Shown here: positions 47,071 to 60,985 of the stretch, one piece after another
Numbering within the stretch: the first letter of the stretch is position 1
How the letters are laid out: each line of letters opens with the position of its first letter
NCBI RefSeq assembly: GCF_048771995.1
Contig: NC_133063.1
Location: forward strand, 11,204,063-11,268,062
Length of the DNA: 64,000 nucleotides
Origin: Taeniopygia guttata
Lineage: Eukaryota; Chordata; Aves; Passeriformes; Estrildidae
Direction: 5' to 3'
Program-made: the position numbers and the translations under genes
The notes under the pieces: model-generated
Seen by the model: only the letters and a program-made list of their open reading frames with translations
The model's database searches: none
What the model was told of the DNA's origin: nothing

Positions 47071-50000
47071 AAAAAGAGTATGGAAGGGAGGTACAGTCTT
47101 TTGGTTTATATATTAATCCATATAAATTTCTGTATCAACAATAAATTTAACTGTAAGTCCTAGCAACATAGTGATATAGACACAGAAATCAAAAAGAATG
47201 GTTTGTATCTGAGAGTCCACTAGGGAATTTTCTCTTTCTATACTGAGAATATGATACAATCTATACTTGTATATGATTCATATAATATCTCTGCACTAGT
47301 ATCTCTACATATAAAAAACCCAAAAGCGTGGTCTGTAGATGACATTCAGAGGAAGGAAAACCACTTCTGCAGTCTGAATTCTTTAGAAACCACTCTGGTT
47401 TTTTTTCATGTCTCTCATCTTCTTAACAAGTGCAGGTTGAGAAGGAAAATGCTCTTGTTAAAAACGCTACAAACTTCTCACTTTCATGTGTTATGTTTGA
47501 TGTGAAGAAACAGTTAAGTACCACGTCAGATTGTACAAAAAGTCAGGTTACTCTCAGAAGATTTTAAGTATGATGTTATATAATGAATCCAAGTAGTAAG
47601 AAAAGAGAGCCTCTTGGTCCCATGTTATCACTGTTTCAATCTGTCGATGTGACATTTGTGAATCTGATGTTTTCACTCACTAGCTTGCTTCATGCCTTTG
47701 TTAATTTTATTTTCCCTCTGATAATCCTGTTCATCTTAAACCCATGTGATAATGCTTCTTAAGGAAAATATTCTCTTTTTGTTCATGTGTAGCCTCAAGA
47801 GATTATAGAAACACTCCAGAGACTACATGCCAGACTTCTTTCTCTTCTTCAGCTGTACATACAACAAATGACTGGAAGTGGCCTTTTTTCTTAGAAAAGC
47901 ATTGGAGTCTATGTGGGTAACAATGGACTTAGACACACTGCTGCCACTCCAGAGCGATTTCCCCTTGTCCCACAATTGTTGATTAAGAGGTTTTTCCCTC
48001 CTGTTCATTCCCATGGGCAGATCTCAGAAAGTTTCTGTCTATAGCAGTAATGAACTACCTGAAGCTCTTTCACTTTCCCATCCATTGCAGTTAGTTATAC
48101 GCTCAATTTTTCTATAGGTTGCTGATGATACCTCCTGAAATAAGGAAATCACAGTCATTAGTTCAGTCCTACGAGTAACTGCTGATTAAAACCTCAGTTT
48201 AGCCAAAGGCTAATGTCTTGATTTCACCATCCTTGCTTAGTTTAAATGTTTCATTCTTCAACTATCATTATGGTCCTTATTGTCTCTCCTCAAAAAGCTG
48301 TTATGCGTTCTAAGCATAAATGAATAATCCTAGTTAAACTTTTAAAATTAAAATGTTTAGAGTTGATCCTAAAGAAAGCTGACCTCCTTGTTTATTCCTG
48401 TTCTACAGACTACACCTCTCAATATCAAGCTGAGAATTATGGTGCGTTATATGGAATGCTTTCCATTTATATTTTTTTTTTTCATCCAATTGAATCCTTT
48501 AGATCATAAGCAAAATATGATCCTTTGAGAAGCAGGTACTTCTTAGAAAGGTACTTAAATGTTTGGACAAAGGTTGATTTGTTTTTAGAAGGCTGCACAC
48601 ACACAATTTTTTTTACTCGTTCTCTTTTCAAGTATCCCTGATTCAGCTGAAGCCACAGTCCTAAAATATCCATGACTGCATATGACAAATGGTAGTTTTC
48701 CTGAAGTGCAGTAGAGTGTCTCATTGGAATTTCAGTCAGGACTATTAATGGTTATTAAAGTACTTAGGTAAAGGAAAAAAGAAATACTACTACAGATGTC
48801 AATAGTTTTTATTTAAATTCAAGGATGACTGAAAGTCCAAGGGCAGTCTGCAATTCAGTAAAAAGATTACTAAATCTGAGATACCAAAAGAGAGACAGGT
48901 TACTGGAATAGGAGGTGTTTTTCTTGGAAATGGTACAGTGTATATGTTTGCCTATCTGTCTATTTATAACATGAAACATGACCCAAGCACATTTTTCCTA
49001 TGCAACATTTTATTAAGTGTTGCACGGCTTTTCAATACTTAGGTAATGGTGAAATACACTTGAAAGTTGCTATTATGAACTGACCCAGTTTTCTCTCAAA
49101 CTTGTCAAAACCCCTTTAGTAACAATAATGATAATTAATTAACCAGTTTATTGTTCCATCAGGTTTTGGATCTGAGTTGAAAAGAGAATGGTGGGGATTA
49201 ATTTTTGTTTCACTGAAAGTGCATTTCTGTAGCTCTCCAAGCTATTTTTTCAGAGTTCGATGCAGAAGCGATGTCTGTTCTAAACTTTTGCTAAATTTAT
49301 GTCTTAGTACATTTCTGAAGCATTCACTAGAGAAATGGGAGCTCTGATGTTCTTGTCTGTGACCATTTTACCACTCAAAGGTTATGGGAAAGAACATTAA
49401 AATGGGATAAAGAGCAACTGAATTTGCAAAGAAATCAAAAGAATTTCCCTCAGTATAGCTGATTAAGTACAGCATCAGGCAGAAAGTTAAGTAAACATAC
49501 AGTCTTAGAAGAAAAAAGACCCTACACTAGGGGAAAAGACTCCTTTGGTTCCTATAAAAAGAATTTCTAGATGGCAAGTCTAATTCTCTCAAGAACTTTG
49601 TTACAAGCTTTGCTGCAATTTTTGTGCTCAACATTTGGAGCTTATCCTGTCAAGTAGAAAGTACAATGACATGCAGCATGAGAGAAACATTTCAGTTTCT
49701 ATGACAAATGCCACTTGAACATGGGCTTTGCTTTTAATTTAGAACATTGTAAACACACTAGGGGAAACTAGTTTTGATCATTTGCCAAATATTGCACAAG
49801 TATTTAGACTAATAAATGCCTTCTATAACAGGAAATGTACTGTATATTTTATGTGTTCCCACAATTTTTAAGAGAAGACTCATCCCTTCTGTTTCACAGA
49901 TGTTTACAGAGAAGAAGACCCTAAACTAGATAAAATAGCATATCGTATTATCCAAAAAACATTTCAATAATCAGCTAAAGGATTAGGGAACATTAAGAGT

Positions 50001-51950
50001 ACTTTATAAATAAGAGTACATTTTAACTAGAGGATTTTGCCCACTTAATAATCCTTCAGACCCCAGGTTAAAATCTTGTCTTACTGAATAAAATGAGATG
50101 TATAGTTAAGAAAATAATCGTAGGGTCTATCATCTCATTATTTTCATTGTGAAAATTACAAAGGCACATTCCAGGTGTAAGGAAAACCAACTGGTCTAAT
50201 TTCCTATGCCATCATTACAACATGTGGATCAGACCTATGAATGTACACTGAACACTGTATTCTATCTCATATTGCTGTTACCAGCGATATGATATGGATG
50301 TAGAGCTAAGGGTTTTGTTTTCTAAACTTTGCACTGTACTCTCATTTTTGTATCCAAAATGTCTCAGGAAGGAAGTGAGCCCAAACAACCTCTGTGCCTT
50401 CTAAGCTCGACAAAAGCTCTCTTATTCACATTCCCTTGCTTTTTATCTTGAAGGGCTGATAGTATGGAAAAATCAAAAATAATTCTAAACATAAGAAGAA
50501 TGGTTCTACTTGTAACCCTCCAAATTGTGGGGAGGGGTGGGTGGATCTGGCAATGTAGGTGTGTGTGGTGCATATTAGATCAAGGAATATATTGTTTTCT
50601 TTATTTGTGTTTTCACACAACAAAGATGTTCTGTGGTTAACAGAGGTAACTTCAGCTAAATTCTGCAGAAATTTGGTGTGACTTTGGGGAAGTTATAGAA
50701 CAGTATGCAGACTGCTTAGCAAGTTCTTGGGATGCATTAGTAATAATGTCTTGGTGCAGAGAGCAAATTCATTCTCACCAAGAAGTTTGAGAATGTTGAG
50801 AGTGCAAAGTAAAAGGACTATGAACCATGACATGAGGGCTGATCTTTTTTTTTAAAAAAGATGGTGCAATGTTACATGGAATCAGCAAACTGGAAAAAAA
50901 AAAAGGCAGAAATCAGGACATCAAGCCAAAGAAGTAGAAGGTTTAGTAAAACTGCTAAACCAGCAATACTAAGGACAGAAAGTAGGGAAATGTGGAAGGG
51001 AGCAATCTGCTTAATGATGGATTTCACTGGCATCAAACCTAAGGAAAACATACCAAAGGTGGAAACTAGGTTCAGGTATGTAAACACATATAGAGATCTG
51101 AGGTAGAAAATGAGTGAAATACATCACCAGGAACAAGAACATCAGCACTGTAAGTCTGAGAAGGAACTTGCTGCTCTGTTTCAAGAAAAGGAAGAGAAAA
51201 TATTGATAGATAATGCACAAAATTCATGGGTTTCATATTTTTTGATTAGTGTTCACTAATAACATTAAGATAAGCATGAGGTCAAGACAATATCTGTACA
51301 GGACAACATGAGAATAATTCACTGAACTCGATACTTCCAAATTGGCAGCCACCAAGTATTTCACCTGTTAATACAACTTCAAACTAATGTTTGTTGAGAT
51401 CCTTGCTCAAACAATCATCTGAAAATATCTCAGAATTTGCGGTAGCTATTCTTGAGTAATGGGGTGAAACCCTAGGGAGAAAAAAAAAAATTCTTCTTTT
51501 AAAAATGGGAGGCACGCTGAAAAATTATGAATCAATCTACTTGCCAACACTACCAAGTTAGTGAGGAAATGGGTGAAAGTACACAGGAGTTCATAATGGA
51601 CAAATGAATCTCTCTTACTCTATTACAGATGGCTATGAAGAAGGGAAGAATAAATAGATGGTATATATCTTGAATACTGTAAGGGTCTTTTTTCTCATGA
51701 CAGTTGCATTCTAGGCCAGGGATGTGTGCACAAGATGAAATTGCTAAGATGGGGATGGCAAAAACACGTACATGAAAACTCATTGTGAGTTACCCATTTT
51801 TTAATCTAAATAAAACCTGCAACTACATCAGTAAAATTACAAATTGTAATAATGTGCTTATAAAATTTGGAGACAATCTGAGGCCATAAGAGACTGTGTA
51901 AAGTGAAAGAGGTTTAAGACTGAAAATGGTGTTGGCAAAATTGGAAAAAG
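47071..51950. other. Intergenic DNA, no gene recognised
   Basis: AT-rich; all open frames are under 85 codons and none is recognisable. No mobile element boundaries seen. Confidence 0.55.
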
Positions 51951-51956
51951 GATATG

Positions 51957-52638
51957 TGCCGATACGCTCTTCTCCCCGATGCCTTTCCCCTGCCCCGGCT
52001 AGCTCTGGGGAGAAGGGGCGCGGGCAGATTTCCAGCGCTTCCCGCTGAACCCTCACAGGGCTTTGGGAAGCACTATCGGAGTTCGGAGAGCAGTCAGCAA
52101 CCCCACGGCGATTTAATGAAGAGAGTCTTTCTCCGGGGGGAGAATTCTGTTTATTGTAATCCAACAGGGAATACAATAACTTGAAGGGGACCAGGCGTGC
52201 CGCACCTGCGTTGGCCGGAGCGGCGCGGGCAGGGCGGAACGCGCTGGAGCCAGCCAGGAGAAAGCACGGAGCGCGCCGTGCGAACGACCTAAATACGGAA
52301 CGGGGGAAAACCGAACAGCCAATGGGGTAAAGCCACGGGGGGTTTGAGGGTAGTGGGATACGGGGGTACATCCAATGAAGGACAGACAGGGGAAGGGTCC
52401 CAGGTCCTCTGCCTATCACCCGGCGTCCCGGGTGGAAGATTCCAGGTGGGGGGGAAGGGGCACTGAGTGACAGACAGGCATTGGGGGTAAACAGGGGGGA
52501 TGACTTAGCATTTTTGGGGACAACGGACCCGTGGGGAAAGACGGGAAAACCCGGGGAAAACAGTTACAGAACCGGGGTACATGGAACAAACCTATACATA
52601 ATACAAATGTAATAAAACATAAAAAACACAACTCCACA
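51957..52638 (-). mobile_element. Solo LTR with perfect 6-bp target duplication
   Basis: A 682-bp element in minus orientation. On the plus strand it starts TGCCGATACG and ends CTCCACA, so it has TG...CA ends. It is flanked by the identical 6-bp repeat GATATG at 51951-51956 and 52639-52644. Minus-strand AATAAA lies at 52150-52155 and a TATTTA-type TATA candidate at about 52292. No internal coding region is present. It is unusually GC- and CpG-rich against AT-rich surroundings, and the duplication is exact, both suggesting a fairly young insertion. A 6-bp duplication fits alpha/betaretrovirus-like (ERVK-type) avian elements; the family is not named. Confidence 0.88.
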
Positions 52639-53605
52639 GATATGCAAGTGAATGGACGATACTCAACAGAAAACACAAGGTGTTTTATTCAAACGAGTAT
52701 GTTCAATTGCACAATTGTGTGATGAGCATGAACTGCCTCACAAGCCTCCATGAGTGTGACCTATGACTTGACTTACCAGTTGATCATCAGTTAATAAGAT
52801 CATGATGTTGGAAGAAAAGCATATTGGGACATACAAACAGGAACAGTTTAAAAGATGTAGAAAAAAAAATCTGCATTATTATGGCTTTGGGTTTTTTCAG
52901 TTTTGGACAGTACTTTCAATAAGAATACAAAGCAAAATCCAAACAATAGGAGAGAACCCAGAATAGGGCCATGAAATGCTCACCAAATGCAGGACCTACA
53001 CAAAAAGATGCGAAAACTAAGGTTAATTATCCTGAAAAACAAAAAAAAGACTAAGGAGTAATACAGACAACAATGTTCATGTACATAAAATGTTACTGCA
53101 AAGATAAAGATAATCAGTGTCTATTCAATGGCGATAAGATGGGAAGCAACAGGCTTCAACAAAAGCTAGAAAAGTTAGAACTGCTCAATAAGAACAACTC
53201 ACATTAAGAATGTGTTGAAAAGTGCTGGACCAGATAATTTGTGAAGGCTATGAAGTGTCGCTTGCTGGACATATTTAAAGGCATCTTAGATAAGGATTTG
53301 TCAGGATGTTAGTTTTTTGGAAAAGGGGATAAATTGTCTGTTTCTTGAACCTTCTTTAGACCAACCTTTGTGCAGTTCTTTAATCTGTCTTTGCTCTAGT
53401 TGCTTATCTCAACTAAACTTCTCTGCCTCAGAATGAATGTAAAAAAAATCAGTATTTGCAATGGAACAGTGCTAATCAGATTGCTGTTTTATAAGTACAA
53501 TTAAGAATCAATGTTTAGATAATTTTCAAGGAACTCATGCAGTTATCTACAGCTATACAAATTATGTGTACTTGGATTTACCACTGCCAGCAATGGCGTA
53601 TACTC

Positions 53606-53680
53606 ACAGAATCACTGGACATCTCAAGCTGGAAGAGACACATAAGGATCATGCAGCCCAACTCCTTGCTCACCACAGAA
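53606..53680 (-). mobile_element. Short CR1 LINE 3' end
   Basis: 'tcacagaatcactgg' followed by 'ctcaagctggaagagac' and 'gcccaactccttgctc' is the antisense of the CR1 3' terminus. Heavily truncated and diverged. Confidence 0.65.
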
Positions 53681-55482
53681 TTACATAAAAATTAATGTAT
53701 GACCAAATTATACATAGTAGTGGAGATGCCACGGAATGTAGAAAAAGGAATATTCCCAGTCCTTACTAAGATGGGCAAGATGGTTGTATGGTTGACTGTC
53801 TTACACTAAGTGTTAGCATTTTACTTTTATCCCCACCTTCTGTTCATCAATTTTTAATTGTTTTTTTTTCAGTTTATCACTACTGTTATAAGTAAAAACT
53901 TACAGAGTGAAATTTAATATAATTGGATGGCATGTTATTTTTTTATAGCATATAAAAATACATACAGAGCCATTATGATTTGCTCTGGGTCTGACTTTGG
54001 ACACTACTGAAAATTTACTGTTCTCTTATAATACAAGAAAATGCAAGAGAGTAGTTCAGCTATCTCTGCTCTCTGAATGCTTTTTGAATTGTGGCTTTAT
54101 TCTACATGTTTTTTATAATCACACTTTTTGAAGGGAATATTTGATTTATAAGTTATTTTCATTATCTTTAAGATTTGCTATTACGCTGTATCTGACTCCT
54201 ACCTAATGAAACACTTATCTCACCTCATCAATTCTTGTTTGAAATGTTAAATCATTGCTATTTTTTATTGCATAACAAGAAGAAATAAATTAATAGGAAA
54301 ACCCAATCACTTTTAAAAACTTTTGCTTATTGGATGAAAATTTGCCTACAAATCTAAGAAGGAACTTGATTTACTTAAAAATTTAGATAAACAGAAAGCT
54401 GTAATAACTTATATTTATAATGTGAAAAATCTGTACAGTCCAAAGAAGATGGTTTCAAAACATTAGTTAGCCTGTAGTAGTAGAAATTCATAGGAATTAC
54501 TTTGGAAAACACCATTCTTAAGATGAGGCATTTATAATACCTTTGGCTAGACATAATTTTTTTTATTTATGACCCTTTTCCTTACTTTTAGTTCAAATAA
54601 TGAAGCACAGACACCAGCATTGGAAAAATCCAGTAAAGTCACATCTACCACCAATGCAAAAGGACACACTCTTCACTATTTTTCCAGGATAATATAAAAA
54701 TTTTCAAATTTTTGGATTGTTCATATTGTAGAAATGCCCTTACTTGTTTTCATTTACATGAATCTGATTTCTCCCAATACAACTTAAATACAAGTTTTCT
54801 ATTTCCAGCTGTACCATGTACCACTGTAAATACAGATCTGCCTAGACTCAGTATCCTTCCTTTCTTTTTTGAGCCACCCCTGCTCAGTTACCTCATTTTT
54901 TAAGGAATGTGGGTTTCTCAGACTGAGGACCTAAAAATTTCTAAAATTAAGACCTTCTTATGTACTTGAATTAAGCAGATAAAATCCACAGTCACTTCCA
55001 AATGCAAACAATTGGAATTGCATTATGTCTTTCTAGTAACACAGTTAATGAGAAAATACATCTAAATTAACTTCAAGGCCGAGGAGGCAGAAGAACTATT
55101 CATATTTCAGATTGAAATGATACACAAAAAGCTGAGAAAAATTTTTTTCCCAGGTTGAAATAAAGTAAAATCTTGCTCAATGTAGTCATAAGGGATATAG
55201 CCATTCAGTTCAGTGGTACCAGGATTTTTACTGTGTTAATACTTGAAACATATTAAATACTTTTAATTTCAGCTGAAAACACTGTGGAGGTGTTATTTTG
55301 CAGAGAGCTGAATACATAAAAATGTTATCTTTTATGAATTATCCAAAAACAATCCAGTTTCAGTTGTCTGATTTAATTTAAAACCTCAAATTAAAAAATT
55401 TACAGTATTTTGTAGTAAAAGTTTCTGATGTATACAAAAACTGAATATATATTCTTTCTGTTTAGTCAGTTAAAAGACAGCA

Positions 55483-55526
55483 CTCTTTTTTTTTTTCTTT
55501 TCTTTTTTTTCTTTTCCTTCTCTTCC
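55483..55526. repeat. T/C-rich polypyrimidine tract
   Basis: Runs of T broken by single C (ctttttttttttcttttc type), about 44 bp on the plus strand. Confidence 0.85.
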
Positions 55527-58500
55527 AATAATGTTTTGTTGTTTGTCTGCCAAGTCTTGTAAAAGGAATTACTTTCTTTGGAAATCTTTGGAAACTCCTA
55601 CATGTATGAAAGAAAATAATTCAGTAGCATTGTAGCATAACAAAAGTAATAGCCAGCAATGCTAGGGCATAACTGGGGAATTGAATCTGAGCACACTATG
55701 AAACCATTTAGGGGAAAAAAGGATTAGCAAAATGCATATAATTTAGCTTGTGTAATTTGTCATGAAGTAGAGAAAAACAAATAGGTTGGAGGTGAAAGTT
55801 CAATTTTATGAAAAGTTGTTCCCGTATCTTTAGTGCTTATTAGAAAGGAAAATTGAAGGTCTTACAGTCAGTTTTGGCATTTTCCTGGGAGAAGGTGAGA
55901 AATTTTCTTTCCCTTTGTAACAAGTGTCTTGCAGCAGTTTTGGGAATTGTTGAGATCATGACTGCATTTACTTTCCATTTGGCCTCGTGGAAACCTTGTT
56001 ACTGTGATTCCTGCACATAAGGTATCCTTAGAAAGGCAGAATAAAGAAAGGTCACCCTACAAATTACCTGAGAAATTTCACAGGTCCTTTATGACTGACA
56101 AGCTCAGTGCCCCAGATAATTAATTGATCTTACACTGTATTTATTGAAAACTTGTATGGATACATTTGGACAACAGAAATGGAGAGTTAGAGTGAGTTTG
56201 CTAATTATTTTTCCTCCATCCTTGATGTCTCTCATATAGTTGGCTATGCCACCTTGAACAAAAGGTTTTTTCCCTTTTTATGTCTAAGCTCACGCAACCT
56301 TTCTGTGTGAGAACATGCTTGAACTGACGCTAACATGTCATACAATGTTATTCATATTATTTTTGATAATCTTGCATAGCTTGAATGAATAACTTACCTT
56401 AGAGCAGTACTTTGTACCACCAAATGGCAAAAATCCCGTAAATGCGTAGTCAGAACCTTGTTTTGGTCCTTATAGTCAATATATAGAAAATGTAGCTTTA
56501 AAAGTGCTTTCAAACATATTTAGCAGATATTTCCATGGATTTAATTACTTCTGTGATACTGCCTTAATATTGCCATATGGCACCACTTTTCTTTAAGACA
56601 CATTTGTGTTTTAACATGGCTTATTTCTAAATTTTAGGTCCTTCAAGATAGAAATACTACAACTTGGCCTGTCTGCATGACTTTTGACAGAAGGATGAAA
56701 AGCCAGCAAAAGGCACATCCTTGGCACTCCAGCGATGTCACTGATAAAGTGTAGTACTCTGTAAAAAGACATAGAGATGATAAAAGGGCTAGCTGGCATT
56801 TCTTTCAACACAATTAATTTCCTCCAAAAATCTCAGAAATTACCGGGCCATTTGGGTTTAAACTTAGACAGAGCCTGTGGCAGGTATTCACCATACCAAA
56901 TCTTAGTTTGAATGGCTACACTTATTACAAGAGTAAAATGTTTCATAGTGTGAACAGGGCGACAAATGTAGGCATTGGCTAGCATTGGTATATAGCATGA
57001 AATAGTTTTCTGCTTTTGCTCTGCAAATATGGAAAAGAAACAGTGTGTCTGTATCAATAGCTCTGTGCCAAAGTCAGCCTCCAAGTAGTCAAATGTCTCT
57101 CATCTACTCTACATCCCACACACAAGTGTGTGTGGGAATGCTTGTAAATTTAATGAAGTGCTGACTGAAAGAAGTTTATGCCTGGCTTCCAATTAAATAC
57201 TAATAAGATAAGCTTCGGCAGCATAAACTCCTTGTTATTATGAAGATGGATTATGTTAGCTATCAGCAACGTCTGACCTCCCAGCTTTAAAACATTGCCA
57301 ATATTTTTTTTCAGTGGGACTCTCCATCGATTCCAACGAGGTTTGGACTGGTGTCTTAGATGTACAGCTGTTGCTGTTACAGGGTAAGTACAAGAAGTGG
57401 TTTATAAATCTATCTTGTACAAAAATCTAACCTGGAGGTTGAACAGAAACAAGAGGATAGCTGGACCTTTTTATTAGATACCCCAGGTCATATGTAGCTG
57501 GTGGTTCTCCATCTATTCAGATCAAATTGCACATTCCACATGGCTCCAAGATTAGGAAAGATCTGGTCATTTAGAAAAGGTACAGAAGAAAAAGGGTTTA
57601 CATTCTCCATCTCCACCTGCACCCTTTATGAGGCCTGCCTGTATGACATATCTTTAATATAAGCACTTTGGCCTTTGTTACTCTGTACAAATATGATAGC
57701 AGTATCATGATAGAGAATATTTCAAAACACAACTTTTAGGACACCTAGGTGCACTTCTGGGCTCTATACAATTTTGGAACCTCCATGAGGAAAGGTGGGC
57801 ATTTTAAGACTGGGATAGCCAAAAAAGCAATGTAAGTAGCAAACAATCTAAGGTAGCCAATAGGGAAATACTGAGGAAAAAATACATTTCAAATACTTTA
57901 TCCTAGCCACAAAGCTGTTTAATCCTGTTAAGAAGAAACAAATTGCTTTGCCACTTATTGGGATTTGAACAAATATATTCAGAAGGCTGCACCATCTCCT
58001 TAAATTTCTTTTTTTTCAAAATTGCTGTCTTCAAATGGTTGCAATTATCTGTTTCTTACCTTTGTTGCTAGTTTTCTATTAGTAAAAGTGTAACAGCTGG
58101 TTACATTCTATGGTGGAAATGAGAATGTAGCTCACTTGGTGCCACTGAGCATCTTGTAAGTGCATTTTTACTCGAAGACATACTGTATCTGACAAGTCTG
58201 ACAGACCACATAATACAGCTAGTAAGAAGTTTCAGCCAACACATGTAATTGAAGACTTGGATACAGTAAAAATGACTAAAAAGACATGCAAAAGCTGATC
58301 TAAGAAAAATGTCATTTTGTGAACATACCAACATTAATTTGAATAAATCTTTAAATGGGGCTTCAATTAACTTTTCCAGTAATGAATAAAGAGTATATGT
58401 ACCAACTCTTAATTAAAATGTATTTATTTTCTAATAATTAAATTTAAAAAACCTATCATCTTTACTTCTAGTTCACTATTGTGTCTATTTTGTGTACTTT

Positions 58501-58867
58501 TGTTTTTGTATATATAATAGTTCAAGGTAGGTTATATGCTACACTTGTACATGTATTTTACATACAACTGTAAAAACAACACTCTGTATTTGAAAATTTC
58601 CTCCAATAGCCTTCAGTAATAAAACACTTACTCTTTGCATATCCCTATGTACTTTTTCCTTTTAGCTTGTTATCTAAGCTTTATTATTTGAACAATTATT
58701 TTCTTTTCTAGTCAGTTTTAAATAAAATATTTGATTGTGTTATGAAGTTCTAAATGAATTTGTGACATCAATCACTTCCATGACAACAGACTGACACTTT
58801 TAAACACAGGATTATGATGAATCCAACACAGGATTGAGTAAAAGGGAAACAAGACCATGAGCAAGCA

Positions 58868-58918
58868 AGATTTCATTAGACTCATTAGAGTCTAGATTTC
58901 ATTAGAGTTCATTAGACT
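58868..58918. repeat. 26-bp direct repeat around a perfect hairpin
   Basis: AGATTTCATTAGA occurs at 58868-58880 and 58894-58906, with TTCATTAGACT again at 58908-58918. Between them AGACTC-ATTA-GAGTCT (58878-58893) is a perfect 6-bp stem with a 4-nt loop. Confidence 0.8.
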
Positions 58919-59514
58919 GTGCAAAAAGTAGAGAAAGTAATATAAATGCTGAATACACTTCCACTTTTTAGCATTAAAATTCTGGGTGATGGACCATATA
59001 GTGGTTCTTTATTTCAGATATTTACAATATTTGATGTAACCTCTGTGGAACTCAGACATTGCCAAAAATTTCAAACATATTCATTAGTCTTATTTGTGTG
59101 TACTTAAAACATGGTGGTTTTCATGACTTCTCACAGTGCTCCATAGGCTCAGTAGAGGTAGTAGGCTCTCATCACCTCTGAAAAATCATGCTGGGAACAT
59201 TTCAGGCTTAATTTTGAAAAACTGGAACACAGGCAACTGTTTGGAAATATGGCTGTAGATTATTTTGTCTTAGTAAGTTTATGTTAAGAAATTATACATG
59301 TTTAACTTAATGAATCAAAAAAGCACTTATTTAAAAAAAACTTTTTAGTTCAGCACAATCCAATTTACATAATGAGGAAAAAAAAGGTCTGTCTTCTGTA
59401 AATGGCACTCTCTGTAGCTGAATTCTGTTGTTATGAAGCACCTTGAGTATACTGCAGATACACACATGGATGTAGATTTCTGTTGGGTCAAACTCTTACT
59501 CTTTGTTTTCCAGA

Positions 59515-59940
59515 CTAAAGAGCTACAAGTTGCATAAGAAATTTAAGTAAAAATCTCATTCCAGGGTCAAAGCAGACTTCAGTGGTTCCATCTTGCTCCA
59601 ACCTCATCCTACAGTTCATACAACTGAAACTATACTGACAAGGCTCATAGTAACACTGAGGAACCAGCTGTGCTGATATCAAAACTACAAAGAAAATGAC
59701 AAAAGTTTTATTCTGTGGTGAAGCTATGGTATTATAAGTTTCTGTGCAGTGGCAACTGGAAGGATTGTGTAGTCCTGTTCTGCTCAAGATGCACAAATTC
59801 AGAGAAGTATGACATATTCCTTGTGAACTTTGCTGGCAGAGGGTGCCCAGACGAGATAGTAGAAAGATGCTGAGGACATTCAATACCTCCATTGCAAAAA
59901 ATATCAATATAAAGTCATAATTAGAGCCTGATTGATACAT
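59515..59940 (-). CDS. Unrecognised 141-codon open frame (doubtful)
   Basis: Not recognised. The second Met begins MEVLNVLSIFLLSRLGTLC, signal-peptide-like. A second hydrophobic stretch (FVIFFVVLISAQLV) follows, then a Cys-rich tail (CYYEPCQ, SCMNC, EVCFDPG). At the nucleotide level 'cattttctttgtag' before TTTTGATATC is a good splice acceptor. The tail (about 59515-59680) could therefore be a terminal exon rather than part of a single-exon gene. No promoter, poly(A) signal or family match supports it, and chance is quite possible in AT-rich DNA. Confidence 0.15.
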   Translation of the reverse strand: MYQSGSNYDFILIFFAMEVLNVLSIFLLSRLGTLCQQSSQGICHTSLNLCILSRTGLHNPSSCHCTETYNTIASPQNKTFVIFFVVLISAQLVPQCYYEPCQYSFSCMNCRMRLEQDGTTEVCFDPGMRFLLKFLMQLVAL

Positions 59941-60628
59941 GGATTAAGAATAGTATGTAGAACTGTCCCAATATACCCAATTGTATTAAATATATATTCC
60001 AGTTTTCACAGTTTACTAGCTCTTCTGAACATCTTGAGAAACTTTTTTTCACTAAGTAGTTTTAATATACTGTTTCAGAATATGGATATGCCCCATTCTT
60101 GTCCAAGCTTCTTTCACCTATTGTTAGACTTCATCTTCCACAGGATAATGGCATGTCTGAAGGACTTCAATGAAGAGGAGAACCATATTAACTTTTTTTT
60201 TCAGATACACTTGTTGAAATAGCACATAAGCTGCAAAGTTTCTGAATGTTAGGGGCCATTTTTGAAGAAGAAGGCTGCGGGCAATATTAGTTCAACATAC
60301 TAACCAAGTCTAGAAAGTTTGGTCTACTATTTTTTAAGTCTTAGATATAGTATATTGTGTTCTGCTTAGCAGGTAAAACATACTTCACCATGCATAAAGA
60401 ACAGGATTATAATTTCACCTCCCAGACATAAAATGAGATACACAAAAAGATATACTATCTAGAAAGAAAATGTTAACTATGACTTTGCAAACAGGTGGGG
60501 GTTTTTTGTTTTGTTTTGTAGGTATGTTTTCTTTAATTGAGGTTTAATTTTAAGTAATTGCAAAAATTGATTCCTAGATGAGATCCTATTATTTACAGAT
60601 CCACAAAAACAAATTCCTTATGGAATGC

Positions 60629-60933
60629 TGTATGAAGCAAAGTGACACAGAGTCCCCAGGCAAGTGCAAAGGAGAGCTGCTTTATTGCAAAAACCAGGCC
60701 TTTTCAAGAAATTAGGTGGTTATCAGTTTGCACAGTTTTAAGGCACAACCAATGACCATACACCATGATGTGGACATGTGGCAGTCATGCAGCTCATCTC
60801 TCATGTCTCTCCCAGCTCTCCACCCCTATTCCAGCTGAGTCACTCAGAATTAGTTCCCTTCTACTTAGCCTAAGTAACAGGCCTGAACCAGGATTTTGCA
60901 AGGGTAAAAGGCCCTTATTTTGTACATGCAACA
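60629..60933 (-). mobile_element. Small solo LTR with perfect 6-bp target duplication
   Basis: A 305-bp element, TGTATG...GCAACA on the plus strand, flanked by identical GAATGC at 60623-60628 and 60934-60939. Minus-strand AATAAA at 60681-60686 gives its orientation. No internal region. Different family from its neighbour at 60986. The exact duplication argues against great age. Confidence 0.85.
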
Positions 60934-60985
60934 GAATGCTAAGAAATTAGAAAGTCTAAAAAATGATGTGTTGGAAGTGGCTGTT

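Larger units (their letters stand above)
52645..60622. other. Intergenic DNA, no gene recognised
   Basis: AT-rich. Contains a short CR1 end (53606), a T/C-rich tract (55483) and a small repeat cluster (58868). Only the 141-codon frame at 59515-59940 stands out. No promoter-like CpG cluster is seen. Confidence 0.55.

Noticed and set aside
60967-60985. An earlier TG (at 60967 or 60969) as the start of the plus-strand LTR
   Set aside because: Those starts give no matching target duplication, whereas a start at 60986 gives an exact GCTGTT repeat on both sides.
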